Below are positions 36,001-48,000 of a stretch of DNA of 64,000 nt, in pieces. Each line of letters starts with the position of its first letter. Within the stretch, counting starts at the first letter, position 1. The DNA is taken from assembly GCF_963662255.1 (NCBI RefSeq), contig NC_085067.1:4616428-4680427 (forward strand), read 5' to 3'. Below the pieces are notes generated by a model. The model was not told where the DNA came from, did no database searches, and was given only the letters and a program-made list of their open reading frames with translations. The DNA comes from Cinclus cinclus. Its lineage: Eukaryota; Chordata; Aves; Passeriformes; Cinclidae. The position numbers were made by a program, and so were the translations under genes.

Positions 36001-39000
36001 GACAGCACCAGGCACGCTGGAGCTGGTCTCAGCTGCCTGTGCAACCGGGCAGCACTGGGAAGATCCTGGGAGATGAATTGGATCTGTTGTTTTCTCTCAC
36101 AGAGGAAGCCAAAGAATTCCCACATGAAGTGCATCCCCTGCTGTTCAGCATCAAACTGTGTGTTCCTACTTTGTCCAGAGAGGCGTGCAGCCAGTGAGGG
36201 TCCCACTGACCTGGCTGCCTCCTGTCAGGAGCACTTCAGGTGTGAAAAGGCTTCTTGCAGGCCTCAAACCCATGGGACAAGGAGTGCCCACCCGGGGCAG
36301 GGAAGCAGAGAGAGGTGGCCGCTCTACATGGCAGAGCTTTGCAGTTGCTGGTGCTTTCCAGGGTGGGACATAGGTGAACTAACCAGTGTTTTGGGCCATC
36401 CTGGGCTTTGGCTGGGGCGGGACCGTAGTGGGGTGGCCCGTTTTAACAGTTTGGTAGCCATCTGCACAACCAACTCACAGAGAAGTTTGGATCCCTTTAT
36501 CCCGACCACAAACACTCCAAGAATTTTAATTTTTTTTTAATTCTGTAATTTGGGGAAATAAAACTCTGGTTTCTGAAAAGACTAATTGAAGCCGTGCTTG
36601 CGGCAGGGGCATCTCGGTGAGTGGAGAGAGAAGCCCCCTCCCAGCCCATCTGTGCCCAATTTACTCCGATCTGGCCTCTCTGAGGCTTTTTTCTTTCTCT
36701 CTCTCTTTAATAATTTGTTTTATAATTCCTGGAATCAAACCCATCTCAGACACACTGTTTTATTTTACTGTATTATTGGATTATACTTCCTATAAATCAC
36801 TGGATGTTATTCATAGGCCACCACCAGAATAACTTCCCCTCTCCCCCCAAGCCCCCCCCACTCCCGACGGCCCCGCATTCCAAACAAGCGTGCACCAAGG
36901 TGGGGGTGCAGCAGCACGGGGCACCCTAGAGACACTTCCCGGAAATCCCAGCAAATTTGCCTGGCTGTGGGTGTGAAGCATCAGGCTGCAGCACCTGGAT
37001 GCCTTCTGGCACTCTCGGCCGGTCGCGTTGTGCCGTGTGGAGGTTGTTAGGAGGTCGGGCTTAGGTGGAAGCGGAGAGGGGAGGGGGCTGCCATATGTGC
37101 ATCCTCAGCACATGTAGGGAATGAAGTTGCATCCCCTAGGGCCGAGCAGAGTCAGGGCACAGAGGCACGGGGAGGGTCTGGCCAAGTGCGTTGCTTTAGC
37201 TGAGGATTGGGAAGGTGGGAAAGCAGTGGTAAATGGTAGTTTGGGCAGGGTGACCCGTGCACAGGACATCTGCTCTGCCAAGGGCAACGGGTGAGGAGGA
37301 GAACCTACTAATTGTGCCCTGGCAGAGGGACTGTGCTCATGTCGGTTGTGAGGAGGGCTCAGTGTGGCAGGGGCAGGCTGGGCTTTGCTCTGCAGACCCT
37401 GCGTCTGTCTTCTTTAGGGGAACATGGTTGAGTTCTCTGTGCAAGGTGGTGTCAGCTGGGAAACCTTGAAGTCTTGTGCAGAAAGGGAGCTTTCACAGCA
37501 GCAGCTTCAGAGCACTATCTGTGGCTTTTGCCACCAGCGTCCTCAGGGCCGAGCAGGTCCGTGCTGCAGGGGTTGGAGACACTCTGCCTGGCTCAGAGAG
37601 GAGCTGCTGTCACACAGCTGTGACTGCAAGAGTTTGCTAAGGCACGTGGCCCTGCTTGCTCCTTGATCGCCGACACCAGCTTGAGATGTGGATCTTGCCC
37701 AGGTTTTGGAGCACACAAAGGAAGATCTGTAGGTCAGTGCAAATGCCCTGCAGCACTTAAGCAGGTGCAGGACTTCTCATTTTTATTGGAGAAGACGGGT
37801 CAGAGCCCTGGGATGAGGCTGTGCTGTGGTAACCAGCAGCCAGCTCTGCTGCTATCCCACCCTACTCACAACCCTGTGCCGGGCACAGCAGGTCTCGCTT
37901 TGCTGACCACACCTGCTCAGGCTTGCAGCCTGAGACCTTAAAATATCCACAGAGATGATGCAGAGGCTGGTGGTGTCTGTCCTCAGCAGAGCCTCAGCTC
38001 TGACCACTGCCACAGGCTCATTTCTGCCAGTCGGACCCAGCTCTGCTCAAAAAGCTGACTGCAGCATCAGAAGAGGCTCAGAGGAAGCAACTTCTGATCA
38101 CCTGTGGCAGCCTTATCTCGATGTCTTCTCATGAAGCTCTAACCACATCTTCTATGACAGAGTTGACAAAAGGTGGAGGGAGTCGAATGCATGAGAGTCC
38201 AGTTATTTTTTGCCCGAGTTCAGAAATAAAGCAGTGTTGTGGGTAACTGCCTCGGTTTGGTGGAGTTTTAAAATTAGGCACAAAAGAAAGCTTAATAGAC
38301 CTCAGGCTGTAGATAGCAGCAGAAGCAACTTGATCTTTCCCTGTCTGGGGACTAGAACTCAGTCCTTTTCTCTGAATTTTCCTCTTTGTGTGGTAAGTAC
38401 ACACTTCAGCTGTGGGCTGACACCTTTGGGCTAAACAACCAGGAGGCTGATGAAGATTGTCACATTGCAGGGCTGTGTCAGGGGACACTGAGCATCTGCA
38501 GCCCTGTGCTCCACTGAGAGCAGAGCCCGAGGTCCCTCCACCTGCCTGGGGGACTCGGTCTGTAGTGCAAAGCCCACTTGATGCAGGGAGGCTGGAGTTG
38601 AGCATTTTGACATCTGGCTTTCTCTGGGTGCTGGGGCTGTGGTTGATGTACGCAGTTGTGGACAGAGGTGTGTGCAGCTGCACCTGGCAGTGGCTGTGTG
38701 ACTTTCCCTCTGAGACTGGGCAGTGCTGCCTTTAGCGAGGTGGTGTTAAGACATTACACTTCCCAAGGCCTTAAGTTTAGAGGAACTGGATGTTTAATTT
38801 ATCCTTCCCCTCCTTTCACATTGCTGCTTATATTTTCTTTGTGCTTCAGTGGTATTTAGGGGAGGAAACCCAGAGGAGGGCTGAGTGATTCTGGTGTCCA
38901 TCCTTCCCCTTGCTGCATGCCTTGCACTGAGGCTTCTGAGCAAGCTGGCTCTTTTATGTCACTGCCTTGGCAAAGAGCTTTTATGCTGAACCTGTTGTTT

Positions 39001-42000
39001 AGTGATATCTGCTACTCCTGTATCCACACACAACTGCGACCTTGAGATGTGTGAGTAGGAGGAAGGGTTGAAGTGTTGCAGGGAGTGATACCTGCATTGC
39101 TCATCTCAGGAGCCACACAGCTTCCTGTGCTGAGCCTCCTAAGGGACATGTACGTGTCCAGAGATGGCAGCTGACCCTCCAGGGTTTCTCCTCTGAGCCA
39201 TTGGGAGTGTTGCAGGTTGGCACAGTTGCTGGGAACTGTCGGCGCCTTTCCCTTCAGGGAAGGAAGCTGTCTCGGACTTGAGACACATCAGTAAAGTTCA
39301 GGTAAAATAATTCTGGCCCAGACGTGTCTTCAGAGTCTTGCTCTTGGGCTCTTGAGGCTGGTGGCAGCAATGTTTAGACCAAAGTCTTCCTTTGCTTATT
39401 CCCCTCTGTTTCCTGTTTAAAAGGCAGATTGTCACATATTTGGGGATTTATTTACCGTAATTGGAGTTATTTTCCTGGCTGCTGGCTTCTGCCCTCTGAT
39501 GCAAGACTCCTCAGTGAAACGTGTGTCCAGAAAGCCATGTGACTTTTTTTTCCCCTTGCCACAAGTGCCAGCAGGAGATGCAATAATCAACGCGCTGCAG
39601 GGAATTTCCACTGGCAGTTCAGGTTTCTGAAATCTAGACGTTGGCTTGGGAGGCAAAAGATTGAGCAGAGCTTTGTGGCAAGGAAGGGAAAGGTTTCCAG
39701 CAAAATTGAGTGTTTGCTGGTGTGTCAGACTCTCCACTCCTGCCCTCCAGCTCAAGTGCAGCAAAGTCCCCACCGAGTGGTGTTGGATGAGCTTGCTGGG
39801 GGTTTCTGCCTGGTCTGCTTGTCACACAAGCATATCCTGACATCTGCCCTTGAAGCTGTTCCATGAGGTGATACCGGGATCTCATTTCAGGGCAACAAAT
39901 CGAGGGGAAATGATTTGTAAACACAAAGCCTGAGTCTGCTTTAGAGCCAAGCTTCAGCAGCCCAAGCAGCAAATCAGGACAGAGTCAGTGACAGGTGAGG
40001 TGAGGTTGGAGAGGCTTTGCTATGGTTCTGAGGCATGGCCAGCTCTGCAAATGCTGAATCCAACCACTATTTGGATGAAGAAACAGCGTTGCTGTGTAAA
40101 ATGAAAGGCAGGAAATGGAGCAGTGGCACACTGTGTCTGTCTGTCCTGCTGTGGAACAAGAAAGGAGGTGCTGAGGCAGCTGTCCCAGGTCTCTGCATCT
40201 CCCCAGCTTTGGTGGTGGAGAAAGATGGGTGCCAGGGAGCCAGAGTGAGGTGCACCAGGTGCAGCAGCTTTGTTGAAGCTTTAGATGTTTGCAGTATGAC
40301 AGGAAGTCCTTTTGCTTTTGAAGAGATATTTCTGATTCTTTAATGTGCCTTGCACCTTTGATTTCCTCATGCTTTTAAGCAGCACCAAGTCAATTACTGT
40401 ATTTCTGTTTAATTCTCTGAGAGAACACTGTATAATTAGGCTAATTATGCTGCTTTGTGAAGTTGTAAAACTCCTGATTGAGCTTGTGGGGCTGTTTTAT
40501 AACCTCCCAGGTGTAGGCAGGGAGGGCTGCCTGCCCCATGCCCCGTGCAAGTTTGGGTGGAGCCTGCCAGCTCGGTGAGGGTAGTTCTTTCCCAGGGGCT
40601 TCCCCATGGGCTCATCCCCTGGCAGCTCCATCCTGCCTTCCTCTTTTCACAGGCTGCAGTCCCTCTGGGAATCCTGTGCCCGGTGCTGGGGGGTCTTGTT
40701 GGGATCTCTTCTTGCCTTAATGTTGAGATCAGGAATGGCCGCACAGCCAGGGCTGTATTTCTACTCTTGAGTGTATCTGAGGAGGTGACTGCACACAGGT
40801 TTAGGTGTGGAGATCTTTTGTTTTCCCTAATTAAGCTGTGTGTGCTGTGCAACAGGTTCTTGGCGGCACAGAACTGGCTTTGCCTGTACTAAGTGACAGT
40901 CAGGAGGAAGATGTGACCTTCAGGTGTCACCCTGGCTGTGTGATGCTCAATCCAGCTTCACTGACCAGCACAGTTTAACCCCAGCTGAATGACAGCACTG
41001 AAAGCACACGGCCCATTTCTAATGGAAGGGTCATTATTAATGCTGGTCAGTGTGGCTGGTCATGGCCTTTGGGCTGCCTGGTGGGTGACACACAGAGGGC
41101 ACAAGTGATTTGTCTGCCCTCTCAGGTCCCACCCCAGAGAAGCAGACAGGAGCATGTCGCTGTGGAAGGCGAAGGAGATACCCATGGGGATGGGTTTGGC
41201 GGTGAAGTTTCTCCATTCCTCCTCTCCCATCCCTGGTGGCATCATCTGTCCCCCTGACCCTGGCTCAGTGAACTCCCGGTGCTTCTCCACCGGCCCCGGG
41301 AGCGAAGCCGGGGCGTCTTGCGTAAGCAGCGCCTGCTCCCCGGGTAATGGCACGGGGATGGAGAACGAGGCTCCGGCTGCCAAAGGCGGCTTGGGAACAG
41401 CATAAACCCTTCAGCCCGAGGAGCCAAGGGCTGACAACCCTCGTGCCTGGTGCTGGGAGCAGAGCTCGTCCCACCCGGGGGGCCCCAAGCGCGCTCGGGG
41501 CCGTGGCGGAGAGCGGCCAAAGGCGGCCACATGGGCCCGGGTGGCTCGAAAAGCAGGCGCAGCGGAAGTGATGCTCCCTGGCCCATCTGCACGGGGAGCA
41601 GGAGACGCGCCCCAGCTGGTGCGAGGCCCTGGCAGCCCCGGGAGCTGCCGTCTGTTGGGCTTTACTGCTGTCTGCCTTGAAACACGGCTTGGGAAGGACG
41701 GGAGGGGGGTCGGTGGCACGGTGCCAGTCCCGGTTCTCCTGGCCTTCTCGTTCCTCTCTCCTCCTCCTCCTCCTCCCCGCTCCCTCCAATGCTTTAAAGT
41801 CACATTTCCAGGCCAGACATAGAATTAATCTCTGGGCACTTCACATTGCTGGCAGCGCAAAGCAGGATGTGGGATCTTTTTTTCTCTCTCTCTGCGTCTT
41901 GGCTGACTTTTTTACCTCTCGAAGAATTTGGAAGGGCCGTGAGATTCCCCCCACCCCCCTTTGCCTCAGTGCCGTGCAGTTTTTCAGCACGCTGATCACC

Positions 42001-45000
42001 CTGCTGTGGCTTCACCCTAATAGATTTCATATGCTGACACAGTTGACATCAGTACCAAACTATTTTACATGTGATCTGGTGTATTTCCTGAGGAAATCTG
42101 CAAGATATTTATTAAGAACTAATAAAATAAACCTCTCCATGAGCTTTTAGGTAGTTTTCAATTTTTCATGTCTCTCTCGTTTCCTCTTATCAATGAGTTT
42201 CTATTTTCTCCCTCCTCTCTGACCATTGCATAAGGAAACAAAAATAAATGTTTTAAACCGTTCCTGAATGGACACTGGGAATATTTCTGTAGTGATGTAT
42301 TAGCAAAGTCGTATTTTTAGGGCTGTATTGTCAAGACTAAAAATATCCCGCTGCAGTGCATCCTTTTTATAGGGCTTTGTGTGTGGATGTGCTGAGCATT
42401 GTACAAGTTTGCACCAACGTGCAAAGGTCTTTGTACTACTGCAGCGCTGCCTCCCCATCACAGCTGGACTCCATTAGGCCTTGGAAATTAGTGTAATCCT
42501 GGTTAAGAAAGGGAGGGGGGAAAAAAAAAAAAAGAAACAATCAATCTCTCAGAGCCGCGTTTCCCCAGCTGAGCCGGGATACCTGCGTGGCAGCCGCGTT
42601 CCGAAGGGCTCCAGCAGCCGGTGGTTTTGCCACGGCTTTCCTGCCACGGAGGGTGTTCCCTGACGGAGAACAGCGGCTCTGCTCCCCCCCCCCCCCCCGC
42701 CCCGGAGCAGCCGGGTTCAGGCAGGGCGGGCTGTGGGCTGCAGTCACCCAGCGGGTTCTGCTCATTCTGCACACCCGGGTACCCCTTTGGGGCTGCGCTG
42801 TGCTGGCAGGCAGCAGCGTGCGTGCGCGTAGCAGGGAGCAGGCTCGATGCTTTGCGTTCTCAGAGGGATTTTCTGCCTTTCTGCTGTTTGCGTCTCCTTC
42901 AATTAACTGCGATCGGAACGGAGAGAGGCAAAAGTGGTTTCTGGGCTGAGAAGCCGCCTCCTCTGTGCGCTGGCTGCGGGGGGACCCCTGTGCAGTGATG
43001 GGAGGTGACTCTGCCTCTCCGTCACATGCGATGGATGCAGCCCTTTCCAAACACGATTTCCCCTCCGGCTCGCATCCGCGGATCCCGGCGTGGCGCTGCG
43101 GCCGTCACTCGTGTCCCCAGCAGCAGCCCTGCGTCACAGGTGGTGGGTGCAGCGGCTGACGGGGTCCTGACGGCCGGGCCAGCTCCGTGCGCATGGCACA
43201 CGCTGCACGCCGTGCTCCCCATCCTCCATTCTCTCCCTTTACTCGCTGGTTCCTCGCCGTAGTTTTCCTGTCTGCTGCCGTCTGGAGGGCCACAGCATCT
43301 CTGCTTCCTGTAGAGCAGTTCAGTGAAAGCAGTAATTAGGGCCCGTAAAAATTTATTTTATTAGCGAGAAGTGTTGGTGGGTAATTGGCCATAATTTGAA
43401 CCCAGCCAGATTGGAGATTAATAAAAAAAAAAATCATACACATATATATATTTATATATATAAAATCACAGAGAGATCTTTTTACCAGAAACACCGGGGC
43501 TGTGAGCTGGAAACCCTTCCCAAGGCGGGTGGGACGGGACGGGATGGCGGCTGCAGAGAGGGCAGCCGGCAGCGAGTGCTTGTGCTGTACCCGTCCTTGA
43601 GGGTGTTTGACACTGGCATGGGAAGAAAGGAAACCTTGTTTTCCAAGAACTCTGCTCTTTCTCAGCTTGATAAGCATTTAAAATAAAAGCTGCACAATTG
43701 GAATTGGCAGAGCATCCTCATTCTTTTGTCTGTCTGTTTATTTTTTTCCCCTCATCCCTCGACATGTGTGCTACAGCCCAGGGTTACTACACCCCGTGGA
43801 ACCACAGGCCTGGAGCTCTGCAGGCGTGCGCTGAGCTCTGCCCACCCCCGGCCTGGCTCTTTGAAGCCTGGCAGAGCAACAGAGATCCAGCCCCGACCCT
43901 GGCAGCCTCCTAATGGCCAGGGCACTGAAGTCTTTGCAAAAAAAATGTGTGTTCTCAACCCGTTTCAGCTCTCCCTCCACTCGCAGGACAGCAAACCCAG
44001 GGCTGCGCCTGGAGCCGGAGCGGTGGTTTCGGGATCAGGCTGTGACTGCACTATATGGACCCGATGGCTTTGGTATTTATAGGCTTGGTTGGAGCAGTTT
44101 GAGCGTGGCCAACGGAGCGGGAGCGGCTTGAGGGCCGACGCTCATCCCGAGAAAGGGTGATTGGAGAACTCCCATCTCCGGGAGGACGGAAGAGCCAAGC
44201 CCCTCTGCACACATGTCACGCGCGGTTGCTGCCGGTTGAATCACACCAGGGAGTTACTTCAGGCTACTAGCCCTGGTTGTTGCTTTGGTGTAAGTTACTC
44301 GGGGCGTTCCTTCAGGTCCGTAGTGCTTGTTTTTTGCTTGGCAGCCTCGGGGCTGGACCTGGTGTAACTGTTTCCCAAGGAATATTTTTGGTTTGAAAAC
44401 TGAAGGTCAGCAGTTCGCAAGGGCTGCGCTTGCAGCCAACTCTGTGGTTCACCTTGTGCCACCGGGCCAGCAGCACTTGAAATCCTGATCAATTGATCTG
44501 CAACAATATGAAACCACAAAGGGTGACTGCCAGTTTAAACTCCCTGTCTCGCCCCATTTTCCCCACCCAAAGTGTCTTTCTGCCCATATCCCCTTTCTTG
44601 CTGCCTGTCTCCCTCCCTCCCTTTCGGCTGTGTATTGGAGTTTTTGTCTATCTTTTTCCATCTCTCTGTCTCTTTTCATAACAGTTTTTAATAATGTTTT
44701 AGTTAGTTCCAGCCTTTTCCCTCAATGGATCCCATTGGAAAATACATTTGAAAGGAAACAGTTATACACTTCCCTTCCTTTGAAACTCTGTTGGCACCTT
44801 TTCCAGTGCAGTAAACCATACAACATGGATTTTCAAAGTTTCCAAACACAGACATGCTGGCGTTAAATTTATGAAAAAATATTTTATTCGGCTGTATAGT
44901 AACTATGAGTCTCTGAGCTGCTGGTCACAGTGAAATCGAAGCTCGCTTTGGAACTGCAACAGGTTTTCAAATCTCTGCAGGAAACGGCGCTGGAGCCCGC

Positions 45001-48000
45001 AGCTCCCTCGTGTCCTCTTGCCAGGAGACACAGCAGCAAACAAAAGGGGTGCTGGGGCACCCCCAGGCGAGCCCACTGACCCCCAGCACTGCCTTTCCCT
45101 CTCCGTGGCCATGCTGGGAATGCTGCAGCAACGGTAGCTGCAGGGAATATCACGGTTGTGCCATTCCTATCTCAAACCACGGGGGAAAAGAGGAATTTGG
45201 CATAAAAGCGTGATGTCTTGTGCTTGTTAATGAATGTGGAGGGTTCAGGCTCTTTAGTTCCTGAGTGCCGTGGCGGGGGCTCCATCGCCTGTGTGAGCCC
45301 GCACGTGCGTTGGGACCCGAGGCTCCGGCTCCATCTGAGTTGTTGGAACACTGAGATCGTATTTTCTAACAGGGGGGCTCGGATGTTAAACTTCCTGGAA
45401 TGGTTTCTCTGCGTGCTGTGGGTTTGTGCCTGTGGTCACTGCCTTTCCTTCCCACAGGGAATTGCTCACTCGACACCTGAGAACCTCCCTTTGCGTGGCA
45501 CCGCTCGCAGCTGAATTTTCTCCAAATTTCCACAGGAGACCACGGCCCCCGTTCACCACCAGAGGTCTGGTGGGTGAATCTGGCTGTATCCTCTTGAGGA
45601 GCATTATGACGGGTTGTTTCCAAACAGAGCAAGCCTTGAAGGCTGTGCCCAGTTGCACTTGAGGTGTGGTGTAAGGCACACAAAGCCTCCTGTGATAGAC
45701 AAGATGATGACAGGACAAAGAGATCCCAGGCTCAATTTTCCTGTTGTCCTTTCGCTTGTAAATTTTTTTTCTGTTTTCATGGGAATTTTCCAGAGAAGCC
45801 ACTGATTAAGTGTTATCGTTGTGCTCAGTGCCACATGGAGCGTAGGAAAAGCTGCAAGATTCAGATCCAAATAATTGGATAGTGTAAACTCACTGTGTGT
45901 GCTCAAAGCTTGGGTTTGGATGCCTATTTTATGGTACCTCTAACAGGTACTGATGGGGAACTGAGCTTAAGGAAGATACCAGATTTTCTAGTCCCTTCAC
46001 TGCCCACCTTGAGATGCAGGAGATGGAGTTCTCCTAAAAAACATAATACTTCAGGAGCTGCCTTTGATCCTACTCAAAGCAGAGTTGCCCGGTGTCTGCA
46101 AATTCCATCCCCTCTGTGTCACCAGCCAGCCAACAAGTGAGTGACACAAAAATAGTTGAGCACATGCATTGGGAGGAATTGAGGACTTCTGGATCTCCCT
46201 GAAAGTTCAGGACCGAGGCGAAGAACGGAATCCAGTTCTCCATCTTAATCCCCCAAACCATGACCTTGTCCTGCAGCCCTGAGCCTCACTGAACACATGC
46301 ACATTTCAGCACATCAGAACACTATGCAGGAGGGTCTCTGCTGCCCGTTAATTTTCTGTGTTGACTGAAAATGGTACCTTGAGAGGAGAAAAAGTGATGT
46401 GTCGTTAGGACGGCTTTATGGTGAGTAAGTGTGATGGAGTTGACTTGAAGCTGCATAGATGCCTCAAAGTCTGGTGTTCTGAGAGCTTCTTGCATGTGTA
46501 ATTCCCATAGTTTTCAGAAAAGCGAGCTCCCCCGTGGAACCAGGCTGACCTCATCGGGGATCCTTGGCTGGCACATAAATCTGGATGCACCACACAAGCC
46601 TCTGCCACTGCAGGAATGCTGCATGTGTGGGGCTGGGATCCTCTGGGGAGAGCAGCCACTGATGGTGCCAGCAGAGCAGTGAGGGGGCTGGAGAAGGGGC
46701 TGCTATGCTGTGCCACACTTGTGCTTCTTCAGCTCCCCTTTCCACCTGCTTTTCCCTCTCCAGTGCCTCACCTGGTTTGGTTTATTCTGTCCAGTCAGGT
46801 GAACCAGCTTCTGCTTTGGTTGGAGTGGCATGAGAGTTTTCTGACAATAAGCATAGGCCCCCACCTTGGCAAAGCAGGATGGAGGTGGCAGAAGGCACAC
46901 CCAGACCCCTCTGCTGTTCCCTGCCAAATTTCTGGTTCCTGCTCCAAGTGTGAAGGTGCTAGGGATTTTGCTGAAATGGTCAAAGAATTTTTAACTTGAG
47001 AAGAACAATATATTTTCCCTAACCTCATTCTGGCAAATGGCTGAACCTTTGTAGTTGAAATTTTCCCAATAAATTCAGCTCGAAGAAAGCTTTTGGCATG
47101 AAGGATTGCAGCCTAAATGGTTAAAGTTTGGCAAAGTTCTTAGGAACTGAAACCAAGGTCTTATAATGGAAATTGTTAGGTAAGAATCACTGCAGCAGGG
47201 TGGCTGGGCTGTGCCCCTCTTGGTGGGGTGTCCTGGGGCTGGAGGTGTCACTGCCATCAGCCAGGGAGGCTGGAGGGACCAAGTAGAGTTGGAATGGGAG
47301 GTGGGGAGGCAGTTCAGGCTTGCAGGCATTTGGTGAAGACTCTGAGATTTCCTGCTTCCCAAGAGTTGGGAAGAGGGCACAGATTTCACTTTTATGTTTT
47401 TGCGTTTGCTTTGCAAACCACCACACTGGGCCCTCAGGAAGCTGTAGGAAGACAAGCAGCAAAGGAGGGAATGTGCTGAAACGGAAGCTCCACGCTTTGC
47501 TGTTCCTGCCCCATCAAAGGCTTCTTTCTCTGAATGCTCCTGTCTGTAGGCATTTGCTCTCATGAGCTTTCACTGCAGGCTCAAAGTGCTCACCCAGGTT
47601 TACACCCGAGGAAGCCAGTTCCAGGCTGTCTGCTCACATTTTGCTGTGAAGGACATGCCTACCCCCAGCAAGAGCTTGGGGAGTGCAAAATGCTGCCTGT
47701 TATTTGCTGCTGTTATTTGTCCTGGTAAAACTTCCCTCAGGGCTGGAGGAAATCTCTTGGGAAGCCCTGTTCACACCCCCACGCTGTTGTAAATAACATC
47801 TGCCACAGTCATGGCTGGGCACACGCAGCTCCTTGGGGGGATGCTGGTAGCTCTGGCCATGCTGCTGTGTAACCCAGCTGGGCCCCCCAGCTCTTCACTG
47901 GCTCTTGGTGAGGTTCATAGCTCTGGCATCTTCAAAAAGAGCTGACAGATCTATGCAGACAGAGGATAGGCCATCAGGGGTTCTCATTTTTCATTCTGCA

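Noticed and set aside
38448..38500. CTGATGA ... CACTGAG as a box C/D snoRNA
   Set aside because: The first base of the C box is wrong, the spacing is short and no closing stem is present.
41265..41803. Minus-strand open frames of 174 and 130 codons in CpG island A
   Set aside because: Low-complexity, GC-driven peptides with no recognisable domain and no convincing splice context.
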